The position numbers and the translations under genes were made by a program. Shown here in pieces: positions 6,311 to 14,673 of a DNA stretch of 42,175 bases. The stretch spans positions 1-42,175 of the forward strand of contig DFBH01000057.1 of assembly GCA_002366545.1 (NCBI GenBank), written 5' to 3'. The notes beneath the pieces are model-generated. The model did not search any database and had not been told where the DNA came from. It saw only the letters and a program-made list of their open reading frames with translations. Each line of letters opens with the position of its first letter. Position 1 is the stretch's first letter. This DNA comes from Candidatus Oleimmundimicrobium americanum (GTDB lineage: Bacteria; Actinomycetota; Aquicultoria; UBA3085; Oleimmundimicrobiaceae).

Positions 6311-8314
6311 ATGAAGCTGAAAAATGATTTATTGCGGAGAAAAGAATTTTACGCTGTTCTTTCCAGTATTGCTGATGGAGTTGTGGTCACTGACCAAAAA
6401 GGTAGGGTTGTACATCTCAGTCCATCCGCTGAAAAAATGTTAGATATTAAGGCTGATGAAGTGTTAGAAAAGTACGTATCTATTTCCACCTTGCTTAGAG
6501 GAATCCCCCCAACAAATAAAAATTTAGTTTTTTGTTGGAAAGAAAAAGGATGCAAACAAATTGATTGCCCAATGTATTCACTAAATAATCCTCGTTGTTG
6601 GACCATAACAGATACTTGTCCGGATGGTATCAAACAGGGGACATTTAAAGAGAAAATACGGCGTTGTCAAATATGCAAAATATTTGCAAAGAATTCAAAG
6701 ATATTAGAGGAACCCGCTGTTACTCTCGTTGAAGAAATTGTTTTAGATCAGCCCCAGAAGAAGATCATTAAAATTAAAACAAATCCTGTGATTGATGAAG
6801 ATGGAAATTTTCTCGGATTCGTTAGAACTTTGCACGACATTACGCTTGAGAGAGAAATGAGCGCCATGAAGGACGAGTTTGTCTCCACGGTATCTCACGA
6901 TTTCCGCATACCCCTAACTTCGATTAAGGGATATGTTGACCTTATTCTCGATGGGGAAGCGGGAGAACTAAACGATATGCAAAAAGAGTTTCTAACCATT
7001 GTTAAACAAAACGGCGAACGGCTAATTACAATGATTAATGATTTTTTAGACATCTCCAGAATCGAGTCGGGTAAGATAAAATTTGAAATCAAGCCGGAAG
7101 ATTTAAAATCAATGGCCCAAGAGGTAATTAACACCTTTCAACATCTTATCAATGAAAAGGAAATGGAACTTGAGATAAAAATTCCCGATGTTTTGCCAAA
7201 AGTTCTAATTGACCGTAATAGAGTAATCCAAGTACTGAACAATTTGGTAAGTAACGCAGTAAAGTACACACCTCAAAAAGGGAAAATTGGAATAGATATT
7301 AAGAATGAAGGGGGATATGTTGTCGTTTCCATCTTAGATAATGGGGCAGGAATTTCTGTTAAGGACCAGAAAAAATTATTCACAAAATTTTATAGAGTTG
7401 ATAGTTCACTTACGCAAGAAACAGGTGGAAGTGGACTTGGCTTATCTATCTGTAAAACCATTATAGAACGGCATGATGGAAAAATATGGGTTGAAAGCGA
7501 GGCAGAGGAGGGAAGTGTTTTTAGTTTTTCCTTACCAGTAGCCGAGAAAATAGGTAAATCGGAATTAATAAAACAGGGGATGAGAATCCTTGTGGTTGAT
7601 GATGAACCTGATATATCAAGGTTGATTCAACTTTATCTCGAAAAAGAGGGTTATTATGTAATTAAAGCATTTGACGGCGAAGAAGCTCTTAAAATGGCCA
7701 AAAAAGAACGCCCCAACCTTATAACACTTGATATTATGATGGGCAAAATCGACGGGTTTGAAGTCTTAAAAAAATTGAAGGAAGATACTCACACGGCTTC
7801 GATACCCGTAATAGTTTTATCCGTTATTTTAGATGAGAAGAGAGGATATCAACTGGGAGCAGCCGATTACCTTCCGAAATCGGTAAATAAAGGAAAGCTT
7901 ATTGAAAGCATAAGTAGAATAATTAGAAAAACCGGGCAGTCGGGAGAGAAAAAAAGCGTGTTAATTGTCGATGATGATAAAGATATTGTGAATTTTATCG
8001 AAATCAATCTCAAAAAAGCAGACTTTAATGTGCTTAAGGCCCACGATGGAATTGAGGCACTTAAGAGTATAAGAAAAGAAATGCCTGACTTGGTGCTCCT
8101 TGATATTCGGATGCCAAAAATGAATGGATATGAAGTGATGGAGGTTTTGAAAAACGATAAAAAATTGCGCGATATTCCAATTATAATCATGACGGCTTAC
8201 GATTTAGATCGTGAAAAAACGGAAGTTTTAAACTTGGCCGTGGACAAGGTCTCAAAACCATTTTCTATGAAAATGCTCACATCAAAGATAAATGAGACAT
8301 TGATACAGAGGTAA
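6311..8314 (+). CDS. Hybrid histidine kinase: PAS with Cys cluster, HisKA, HATPase, two receivers
   Basis: 667 aa, no membrane segment, so a cytoplasmic sensor. Order: PAS at about 10-180, interrupted by a Cys cluster (CW, CPMY, CW, then C-Q-I-C) like what databases call a two-CW domain. HisKA follows with phospho-acceptor H196 in 'STVSHDFRIPLTSIKGY'. HATPase shows an N box ('NNLVSNAVKYTP'), G1 ('DNGAGI') and G2 ('GGSGLGLSICKTI'). Two receivers complete it, with acceptor D474 ('LITLDIMM') and D598 ('LVLLDIRMP'). Receiver 1 has 'LPKSV' where 'TKPF' is usual. GGGAG stands 8 nt before the ATG. The Cys cluster suggests redox or metal sensing (inference). No output domain is present, so signal probably passes to the stand-alone receivers downstream. 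Confidence 0.92.
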   Translation: MKLKNDLLRRKEFYAVLSSIADGVVVTDQKGRVVHLSPSAEKMLDIKADEVLEKYVSISTLLRGIPPTNKNLVFCWKEKGCKQIDCPMYSLNNPRCWTITDTCPDGIKQGTFKEKIRRCQICKIFAKNSKILEEPAVTLVEEIVLDQPQKKIIKIKTNPVIDEDGNFLGFVRTLHDITLEREMSAMKDEFVSTVSHDFRIPLTSIKGYVDLILDGEAGELNDMQKEFLTIVKQNGERLITMINDFLDISRIESGKIKFEIKPEDLKSMAQEVINTFQHLINEKEMELEIKIPDVLPKVLIDRNRVIQVLNNLVSNAVKYTPQKGKIGIDIKNEGGYVVVSILDNGAGISVKDQKKLFTKFYRVDSSLTQETGGSGLGLSICKTIIERHDGKIWVESEAEEGSVFSFSLPVAEKIGKSELIKQGMRILVVDDEPDISRLIQLYLEKEGYYVIKAFDGEEALKMAKKERPNLITLDIMMGKIDGFEVLKKLKEDTHTASIPVIVLSVILDEKRGYQLGAADYLPKSVNKGKLIESISRIIRKTGQSGEKKSVLIVDDDKDIVNFIEINLKKADFNVLKAHDGIEALKSIRKEMPDLVLLDIRMPKMNGYEVMEVLKNDKKLRDIPIIIMTAYDLDREKTEVLNLAVDKVSKPFSMKMLTSKINETLIQR

Positions 8315-8319
8315 AAAAA

Positions 8320-8733
8320 ATGGATAAGAAGAAAATACTTACTGTGGATGATGACTTTAATATCACAAGGTTGCTCAAATTTAAGTTAAACAAAGAGGGA
8401 TTTGATGTGTTCGAAGCTCACAATGGTGAAGAAGCGCTAAAAACAGCGACCTCCCTTAAACCTGACTTAATTCTTCTCGATATAATGATGCCTAAAATGA
8501 CCGGCTGGGAGGTAAATAAAAAATTAAGAGAAGATTCTAAGTTAAAAAATATCCCTGTAATAATGGTAACAGCTGTAAGTCAATTAAATGAACAGCTTAA
8601 AAGTCTTAAGGCAGAGGGAGTTAGAGATTATATAACGAAACCCTTTAATTTTTCAGAGTTAATAAACACGGTAAATAGAGTTTTAAGTCAAACAAAAGAT
8701 AATTCTTTAAGTAGCCTCAACTTAGACTCGTAA
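8320..8733 (+). CDS. Stand-alone receiver-domain response regulator
   Basis: 137 aa, only a CheY-like receiver: acidic pocket 'VDDD' near residue 10, acceptor Asp in 'LILLDIMMPKM', conserved Thr in 'IMVTAV', and Lys in 'YITKPF'. A short tail follows with no DNA-binding or enzymatic output. It starts 5 nt after the kinase stop, so the two are co-translated. It is probably a phospho-carrier or protein-interaction regulator for the adjacent hybrid kinase. Confidence 0.92.
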   Translation: MDKKKILTVDDDFNITRLLKFKLNKEGFDVFEAHNGEEALKTATSLKPDLILLDIMMPKMTGWEVNKKLREDSKLKNIPVIMVTAVSQLNEQLKSLKAEGVRDYITKPFNFSELINTVNRVLSQTKDNSLSSLNLDS

Positions 8734-8750
8734 AAATAAAAGGAGGTTGA

Positions 8751-10787
8751 ATGAAAAAATTACCCCAAAACATGAGTGGGGATATATTAACAAGCCTATC
8801 AGATGAACTAATCGCTTTTGATAAAAATGATAAAATCATATTTATAAATTCCGCGGCAGAACAACTTCTTGGTATTAAACAAGAGGAAATTCTTAATAAG
8901 CACGGTAAAATATCCGATTTATTGGGCGTCAAGAAAACGAAAGACGATAAAGAAGCGCTAAAATGCTGGCAATATTTTAAATGTACGCATAAAAAATGTC
9001 CGGCATATAACAAAAAGGACCTTCGTTGCTGGCTATATTCAAATACATTTTGCGGGGGCGCCTTTAAGGGCACCTTTAAAGAAAAAATTGATGGGTGCAA
9101 AGAATGTAATCTGTTTAAGTTAAATGCTAAAGCAATAGAAGAAACGGGCATGCCATCCGTCGAACAAGTTATTACAACGAAGCCCAACAGCAAAATATTA
9201 AGAATAAAGACAGACCCGGTGCTCGATAAAACCGGAGAATTTCTTGGTTACGTTAAGTCTTTGCACGACATTACAACCGAAAAAGAAATTGATCGTCTAA
9301 AAAGCGAATTTGTTTCAACCGTTTCGCACGAACTTCGAACGCCACTGACATCTATTAAAGGTTACATAGATCTTCTTTTAGAAGAAGAAGCAGGCAAAGT
9401 TAACCAAACACAACAGGAATTTCTGCGCATTGTAAAACAAAATAATGACCGGCTTGTTAACCTAATCAATGATTTACTGGATGTATCGAGAATTGAATCC
9501 GGGCGAGTACATTTAAAAATTAAACCTCAAGATATAAATGATATTTTAACTGAAGTAATTGATACTTTTAAAACCCTCGCAAACCAAAAAAAACAAATTT
9601 TAAAATTTAAGAATTTAAATAACTTACCAAAAGTTGCGGCAGACCGCGACCGATTATCTCAGGTTGTAACCAACTTAATAAGCAACGCTATAAAATATAC
9701 GCCAACCGGGGGTACCATAGAGATCGAAACAACGCGGGAAAATGGTCTAATTGAAGTTTATGTAACTGACACGGGCATTGGAATATCTACGGAGGATCAA
9801 GAAAGTCTGTTTACAAAATTTTTCCGCGTTGACACCTCTCTTACTCGAGATGTAGGAGGAACCGGTTTAGGATTATCTATTTGTAAAACAATTATAGAAT
9901 TACACGGTGGGAAAATTTGGGTAAATAGTGCGCTTGGGAAAGGTAGCACGTTCGCCTTTTCTATCCCTTCCTATGAAACGGTTATAGAAAAGGAAATAAT
10001 AACGAGAAAAGAGCGCGGAATATCTCGGGAGGCCTTTATAAAAGGCAGAAAAATCCTTGTGGTGGATGATGAACCGGAAATTTCAATGCTCATTCAAATT
10101 TATCTTGAAAAAGAGGGTTACGATGTAATAAAAGCTTTTAGCGGCGAAGAAGCCGTCGAGGTGGCAAGACAAGAGAGACCCGATTTAATTACTCTGGATA
10201 TAATGATGGAAAAAATGGATGGATTTGAAGTCCTTCAAGAATTAAAAGATAGATCGGACACGGCTAACATACCTGTTATAATACTTTCAATTCTTTCAGA
10301 TGAATACAAGGGGATTAAACTGGGTGCCGTAGATTATCTCACAAAACCAATCAACGTTGATAAAATGTCAAAGACCATAAGCAATGTTCTCCAACATGCG
10401 GACATATCAAAGAAAATTTTAATAGTCGACGATGACCGTGATTTAGTAAGGTTAAGTCAAGAAATACTTACCAGTCGAGGTTATAATGTAATTACTGCAT
10501 ACAATGGCTTAGAGGGAATTATTGCGGCAAAAAAAGAGCATCCCGATCTTATTTTATTAGACATTAAAATGCCCGAGTTAAATGGTTACGAAGTCATCAA
10601 CAAGCTTAAAAAGGCAAAAGAAACTTCAAAAATACCTATCATTGTTATGACAGCTTACGAATTTGACAAAACTAAAACCAAAACGCTAAGCTTAGCTGAA
10701 GAACACGTTGTGAAGCCTTTTTCAATTGATACCATTGCGTCTAAAGTAAAAGAGATTGTTGAGGGAGGTTTAAAAGAGAATGAGTAA
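8751..10787 (+). CDS. Second hybrid histidine kinase, paralogue of the first
   Basis: 678 aa with the same layout as the 6.3 kb kinase. The PAS has a Cys cluster (CWQYFKC, KKCPAY, RCW, then GCKECNLF). HisKA carries H193 in 'STVSHELRTPLTSIKGY'. HATPase shows 'NLISNAIKYTP', 'DTGIGI' and 'GGTGLGLSICKTI'. Receivers carry D483 and D604. Both receivers have the full 'TKP' or 'VKPF' lysine motif. AAAGGAGGT precedes the ATG. Similarity across the whole length shows a tandem duplication of kinase plus receiver. It ends 8 nt inside the next receiver gene. The likely role is cytoplasmic redox or metal sensing feeding a multistep phosphorelay (inference from the Cys cluster and four receivers). Confidence 0.92.
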   Translation: MKKLPQNMSGDILTSLSDELIAFDKNDKIIFINSAAEQLLGIKQEEILNKHGKISDLLGVKKTKDDKEALKCWQYFKCTHKKCPAYNKKDLRCWLYSNTFCGGAFKGTFKEKIDGCKECNLFKLNAKAIEETGMPSVEQVITTKPNSKILRIKTDPVLDKTGEFLGYVKSLHDITTEKEIDRLKSEFVSTVSHELRTPLTSIKGYIDLLLEEEAGKVNQTQQEFLRIVKQNNDRLVNLINDLLDVSRIESGRVHLKIKPQDINDILTEVIDTFKTLANQKKQILKFKNLNNLPKVAADRDRLSQVVTNLISNAIKYTPTGGTIEIETTRENGLIEVYVTDTGIGISTEDQESLFTKFFRVDTSLTRDVGGTGLGLSICKTIIELHGGKIWVNSALGKGSTFAFSIPSYETVIEKEIITRKERGISREAFIKGRKILVVDDEPEISMLIQIYLEKEGYDVIKAFSGEEAVEVARQERPDLITLDIMMEKMDGFEVLQELKDRSDTANIPVIILSILSDEYKGIKLGAVDYLTKPINVDKMSKTISNVLQHADISKKILIVDDDRDLVRLSQEILTSRGYNVITAYNGLEGIIAAKKEHPDLILLDIKMPELNGYEVINKLKKAKETSKIPIIVMTAYEFDKTKTKTLSLAEEHVVKPFSIDTIASKVKEIVEGGLKENE

Positions 10788-11172
10788 AGGCAAAATCTTA
10801 GTTGCAGATGATGAACCCGATATTGCAAAATTAATAGAGTTTACCCTTAAACGAAGAGGATTTGAGGTTATTTTAGTCTCAGATGGACAATCTGCAATTG
10901 ATACAGCAAAAAAAGAGCATCCCGATCTTATTTTGCTTGACGTAATTATGCCGGTTATTAATGGTTATGAAGTGTGCAGCCAACTAAAAAATTTTCCGGA
11001 AACTAAAAAAATTCCAATTATTATGTTGTCGGGAAAAACTCAAAAAACCGAAGTTGAGAAGGGGATTGAATTAGGAGCTTATAGTTATATTTGTAAACCT
11101 TTTAGCCCAAAAGAATTCGCGGACGCCATCGAAGATGTTTTTCGCGGAGATGAAAACAATGCCACCGATTAA
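10780..11172 (+). CDS. Stand-alone receiver-domain response regulator
   Basis: 130 aa receiver: 'VADDEPD' acidic pocket, acceptor Asp in 'LILLDVIMPVINGYEV', Ser in 'IMLSGK', Lys in 'YICKPF'. There is no output domain. The ATG overlaps the kinase stop by 8 nt, with GGGAGG inside the kinase 3' end, so expression is tightly coupled. It is followed by a terminator, making it the last gene of the two-component block. Confidence 0.92.
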   Translation: MSKGKILVADDEPDIAKLIEFTLKRRGFEVILVSDGQSAIDTAKKEHPDLILLDVIMPVINGYEVCSQLKNFPETKKIPIIMLSGKTQKTEVEKGIELGAYSYICKPFSPKEFADAIEDVFRGDENNATD

Positions 11173-11198
11173 AATTATTTTTTAATAAAATAATCGCT

Positions 11199-11230
11199 AA
11201 ACTGCTTCTTCGCGAAGGGGCAGTTTTTTT
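11199..11230 (+). terminator. Rho-independent terminator of the two-component block
   Basis: AAACTGC (11199-11205) pairs with GCAGTTT (11220-11226) around TTCTTCGCGAAGGG, itself able to pair partly, followed by seven T. Confidence 0.88.
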
Positions 11231-11321
11231 GTAAAAATAGCGGGGGATGATGAAACTTTGCGTTTAGTTAATAAAAATAGGTTATATTTAATTTTAGATT
11301 AAAAAATAGGGATTGTACTAA

Positions 11322-11783
11322 ATGAATAAAGATGAAATAAAAATGTTGAAAAAAAATGTTGAAATTATTTTGCCCTGGGTTTTATTAACCATTGTTATAG
11401 TTATCGCCTCATTGATAGCAATCAATTCTTTCAGAGCTAACCAAACAGTTACCAAAAACACAAAAAATAAGAATAACAAAGAAATTGAGAAAAAAACCGA
11501 AAAAAATAAAGTTCAAGATACAAACGAAACAACGGTGATTTCTGAAAACAAAGATATAAAAAACAATGAGGATAAATATATCGGGAAAATCAAAATCCTT
11601 ATAAACAGTTTAAACTTACGTGATGCGCCATCAAAAAATTCAAGCGTTATAGGCAGAGTGAATAAAAACGAAATTTTATTCATAATCTCAGAAGAAAACG
11701 GCTGGTATAAAGCAACTAACGAAAAAGAAATAAACGGCTATGTGACCTCAAGCTCAAAGTATGTTGAATTAATCCAAGAATGA
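11322..11783 (+). CDS. Membrane-anchored SH3-domain protein
   Basis: 153 aa. A hydrophobic segment at about 16-36 ('ILPWVLLTIVIVIASLIAI') acts as signal anchor. A Lys/Asn/Glu-rich linker runs to about 85, and then a bacterial SH3 domain: 'LNLRDAPSKNSSVIGRVNK', 'NGWYKA', 'GYVTSS'. Such domains usually bind peptidoglycan or cell-wall peptides, so the protein probably sits on the outer face of the membrane near the wall. No hydrolase domain is attached. It lies between two terminator or hairpin regions and seems to be a single-gene unit; the ribosome binding site (AGGGA) is weak. Confidence 0.8.
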   Translation: MNKDEIKMLKKNVEIILPWVLLTIVIVIASLIAINSFRANQTVTKNTKNKNNKEIEKKTEKNKVQDTNETTVISENKDIKNNEDKYIGKIKILINSLNLRDAPSKNSSVIGRVNKNEILFIISEENGWYKATNEKEINGYVTSSSKYVELIQE

Positions 11784-12228
11784 TTCAAATCGATCTTGCC
11801 CTTATTTATGTCAATAGCTAAAAAAAGAAGATGATTTAAATACAACTTAGTTTACATAAGATATATTATCGGGCCTAAAATTTATTTTAAAATTCATCTT
11901 CTTAAGACCTACCCCTGCCCGCGTGCAACGCGCATGCAAATATCACTTTGGTTTATCTTAAAAGGTTAACCAATGAACTTAAAGAATTAAAAAAATCTCA
12001 CATACTTTATAATTTTGAATTTTCTGTTTTTGCATACCCGGTTTTTCTTATTCTTGCCAAAATCATAAAGTATGTTTAAAAAAATCTTAATCCATTTGTG
12101 AAATTTATGTAAATAACTAAAAAAAATAGATATTTAGCTGGGCAAATAAACTGAGTGCTCGTATAAGCGATTTTTTCTATATACCAATGGTTTTACATAT
12201 AGGATTTTAAGAAAAAAGATATAATTTA
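11784..12228. other. Gene-poor A+T-rich spacer with two long inverted repeats
   Basis: No ORF with a credible start was seen in 445 nt between the SH3 gene and the channel gene. It holds two inverted repeats: AAGAAGATGA (11825-11834) with TCATCTTCTT (11894-11903), and the 17-bp hairpin listed at 12001-12074. A short G+C-rich island (CCCGCGTGCAACGCGC, near 11920) lies between them. It may be a decayed small element. Confidence 0.6.
12001..12074 (-). repeat. Long hairpin downstream of the channel gene
   Basis: CATACTTTATAATTTTG (12001-12017) and CAAAATCATAAAGTATG (12058-12074) pair over 17 bp with one position that is G-U in one strand. The loop is 40 nt. On the minus strand the stem is followed by TGAG and a T-run, so it may end transcripts of the nrd-dut-channel operon. 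Confidence 0.5.
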
Positions 12229-13251
12229 TTAGACAAGCAACTGGAGAGCATCTAATTGGTCTCTTGTCCCTATGGCAATTAAAAGATCTCCCTCATTTAT
12301 TCTTGTTGACGCTGAAGGGTTGGTGTTAAATTCACGCTTTCTTTTTATTGCTAAAATAAGAGTTCCTGTTTTGCTGCGAATATCTGCTTCAGCGATGGTT
12401 TTGTTGAGTATGCTTGAATTTTTTTTGACCTTAAGCTCCTCTAATTGAAATTCTAAACTATCTCCGTGTGTAACCACATCCAAATAATCGCAAACAATTG
12501 GCTTAATTACCAGAGATGCCATTCTTTTTCCGCCAATTACGGTTGGTGATATTGCTCTATCCGCTCCCGCCTTCTTTAATTTTCCCTCCGATTCTTCGGA
12601 ATTTGCCCTTGCAACAACAAAAATTTTTGGATTTAAAGATTTAGCCGATAAAACAACGAAAACATTATCTGCATCTGTATCAATGGCCGCAATTAAGCCC
12701 TTGGCTTTTGCGATACCGGCTAACTCCAAAGTCTTGTCGTCTGTTGCATCCCCATCAATGAACAAAAAATCATTTTCTTCATATTTAAGTGTCATTTCCG
12801 GGTTGTTTTCTATAACAACAAATTTGATCTTTCTTTTTTTAAGTTCTTTTGCCACTTCTTGTCCAACCCTGCCGAACCCGCAAAGTATGTAATGACCTTT
12901 TAAGCTTTCAATCTTTTTTTTCATTTTTCTTTCTCCTACTATTCCCCTAAGATGTCCTTCAACCAAAAACTCTATAACTATACCTAAAGCATAAACACCG
13001 GTTCCAACTCCCCCCACTATCAAACATAAAGTAAATATCTTACCGGCGGAAGAAAGCGATTTAACTTCGCGAAAACCCACTGTTGTAATTGTAATAACCG
13101 TCATGTAAAGAGCATCAAGTACGGGCCAATTTTCAATTAAGACGTATCCGGCGACACCGATAGTTAAGACAAACAAAAAAAGAGTTGAAGCTAATTTAAG
13201 TCTGGATATTATGCTCAAACTATCGCGAGTTTTAAATTCCCGTGCTTCCAA
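12229..13251 (-). CDS. Two-TM potassium-channel-like protein with RCK (TrkA) domains
   Basis: 340 aa. Layout: TM1 at about 21-39, pore helix and filter at 50-61, TM2 at 70-95, then RCK_N from 118 ('HYILCGFGRVGQEVAKEL', a Rossmann nucleotide site) and RCK_C at the end. This is the MthK-like plan of a ligand-gated K+ channel in the cytoplasmic membrane. The filter reads T-V-G-F-R instead of TVGYG, replacing the second glycine with arginine, so selectivity may differ from a classic K+ channel. The start overlaps dut by 20 nt, so it is co-translated as the last gene of the nrd-dut operon, an unexpected partner. Confidence is high for the fold and lower for the ion. Confidence 0.88.
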   Translation of the reverse strand: MEAREFKTRDSLSIISRLKLASTLFLFVLTIGVAGYVLIENWPVLDALYMTVITITTVGFREVKSLSSAGKIFTLCLIVGGVGTGVYALGIVIEFLVEGHLRGIVGERKMKKKIESLKGHYILCGFGRVGQEVAKELKKRKIKFVVIENNPEMTLKYEENDFLFIDGDATDDKTLELAGIAKAKGLIAAIDTDADNVFVVLSAKSLNPKIFVVARANSEESEGKLKKAGADRAISPTVIGGKRMASLVIKPIVCDYLDVVTHGDSLEFQLEELKVKKNSSILNKTIAEADIRSKTGTLILAIKRKREFNTNPSASTRINEGDLLIAIGTRDQLDALQLLV

Positions 13252-13663
13252 AACCGTTATTTCCCCTCACTGTATCATCTAACTCCGGGACAACTTTAAA
13301 GTAGGGAGTTTCTGTTTTTTGTATTACCAATTGGCAAATCTTATCGCCTTTTTTAATTTTAAAAGACTTCTTACCATCTGTGTTTATTAAAATTGCACAT
13401 ATTTCTCCCCTGTACTTTGAATCAATTAATCCTGGTGTGTTTACCAAGCTTATTCCGTGTTTTATTGCTAAGCCGGAACGCGGTTGGACAAACCCAGCAT
13501 AACCTTGAGGAATTGAGATGGCAATACCGGTTGGAACGAGTGCCCTCTCGCCGGGCATTAAAGTTACATCAACCCTGCTATATAAGTCACAGCCTGCATC
13601 TCCTTCATGTGCGTTTTTGGGTATTGGTAAGCTTTCATCTAATAATTTCAATTTTATTTCCAT
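13232..13663 (-). CDS. dut: dUTP diphosphatase
   Basis: Hydrolyses dUTP to dUMP, keeping uracil out of DNA and feeding thymidylate synthesis. All trimeric dUTPase motifs are present in 143 aa: 'DAGCDLYS' (motif 1), 'PRSGLA' (2), 'GLIDSKYRGEI' (3, with the catalytic Asp), 'GDKICQLVI' (4) and the C-terminal arm 'RGNNGFGSTG' (5). AAAGGGGA precedes the ATG. It is 35 nt after nrdG on the same strand, so probably part of the NrdR-controlled dNTP operon. Confidence 0.96.
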   Translation of the reverse strand: MEIKLKLLDESLPIPKNAHEGDAGCDLYSRVDVTLMPGERALVPTGIAISIPQGYAGFVQPRSGLAIKHGISLVNTPGLIDSKYRGEICAILINTDGKKSFKIKKGDKICQLVIQKTETPYFKVVPELDDTVRGNNGFGSTGI

Positions 13664-13698
13664 AAAAATCCCCTTTGGTTTGCGTTAAATTATAAAAA

Positions 13699-14430
13699 CT
13701 ATCCGCGAAAATCAGTAGCCAAAAATTGGCGACATTTTTTTGTCAAATTTATGAGCATTTCTCTTTTAAAAGGTTTTGTTTTTGCCAAACTAAAATCCAA
13801 AGTTATTTTGGGGTTAAACTGCTGTAAATAATAGTGTTGGGCATCTCTTTTGCCTAAATAATCGGCCATCTTAAGCACGTCTTCTTCTTCCACCAACCCG
13901 GGAACCACGGTGCTTCTAAACTCGTGAGCGATATTTGACTTAATTATTAAATCAATACTTTCTTTAATATTTTCAATATTTACAGAAACTCCTGTTGCTT
14001 TTGGGTAATTTTCAAAACTGGACTTAACATCCATGGCGATAAAATCAATTAATTTTTCTTGAATCAACCGAGAGAGAACCCGAGGCCGGGTCCCATTGGT
14101 ATCCAGTTTTACCGGATAGTCCATTTTTTTTAATGTGGATGCGAAGTTCCGTAATCCATCATTTATGGTAGGTTCTCCCCCGGTGATTACCACCCCATCA
14201 AGCCATTCTTTTTTAGCTTTAAGATGCTGCTCTACTTTATTCCACAGAACTAAAGGCTGCTTCTTTGGAAACAAAACAAGTTCCGGATTGTGACAAAAAG
14301 GACATCTGAAATTACATCCACCAACAAATAACGTACAAGCAACCTTGCCCTTCCAATCAAGCATCGTAACGGGTATTATTCCTCTTAACTCAATTATCGA
14401 GTTGTCTACACAAAGACTTGTTTTATGCAT
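13699..14430 (-). CDS. nrdG: Anaerobic ribonucleotide reductase activase (radical SAM)
   Basis: Radical-SAM enzyme that makes the glycyl radical in NrdD. The [4Fe-4S] motif is C-x3-C-x2-C in 'GGCNFRCPFCHNPE', preceded by the typical 'TMLDWKGKVA'. 'GGEPT' is the SAM-binding segment. At 243 aa it belongs to the larger NrdG type. The ATG lies directly after the stop of the redoxin gene, with only AAAG-type purines as ribosome binding site, consistent with coupling to the gene before it. Confidence 0.93.
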   Translation of the reverse strand: MHKTSLCVDNSIIELRGIIPVTMLDWKGKVACTLFVGGCNFRCPFCHNPELVLFPKKQPLVLWNKVEQHLKAKKEWLDGVVITGGEPTINDGLRNFASTLKKMDYPVKLDTNGTRPRVLSRLIQEKLIDFIAMDVKSSFENYPKATGVSVNIENIKESIDLIIKSNIAHEFRSTVVPGLVEEEDVLKMADYLGKRDAQHYYLQQFNPKITLDFSLAKTKPFKREMLINLTKKCRQFLATDFRG

Positions 14431-14673
14431 CTAACAAACTTTCTTTAATTCCTCAATTTTTGGAACTATCCCTCGCCATCCCATTATTTCCTTACCTATT
14501 TCATCGGTAATAACTATGGAGGGCGTGGACATTACTCCATAAAACGCTGCCTCCGCAAGTCCTTCTACTTCGCCTACATCGAAAAACTCAACATTTTTAA
14601 GCTGAGCAACCAATGCTTTTGCTTCCGGGCACCGCGGACAATCCTTCTTTGTAAAAAGCTTCACCTTTGCCAT
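14431..14673 (-). CDS. NrdH/glutaredoxin-like redoxin
   Basis: 80 aa thioredoxin-fold protein with the redox motif C-P-R-C at about residues 12-15, a cis-Pro segment 'MSTPSIVI', and 'GWRG'. It begins inside nrdD with a strong AGAGGAGG 5-6 nt before its ATG, overlapping the nrdD end by 77 nt in another frame, and is followed at once by nrdG. Its place between reductase and activase suggests it supplies electrons to NrdD, as reported for formate-independent class III enzymes. That is inference; formate dependence cannot be read from here. Confidence 0.88.
   Translation of the reverse strand: MAKVKLFTKKDCPRCPEAKALVAQLKNVEFFDVGEVEGLAEAAFYGVMSTPSIVITDEIGKEIMGWRGIVPKIEELKKVC

Noticed and set aside
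11784..12228. A tRNA or attachment site in the gene-free spacer
   Set aside because: The G+C-rich island near 11920 has no cloverleaf, and no integrase or direct repeat was found.
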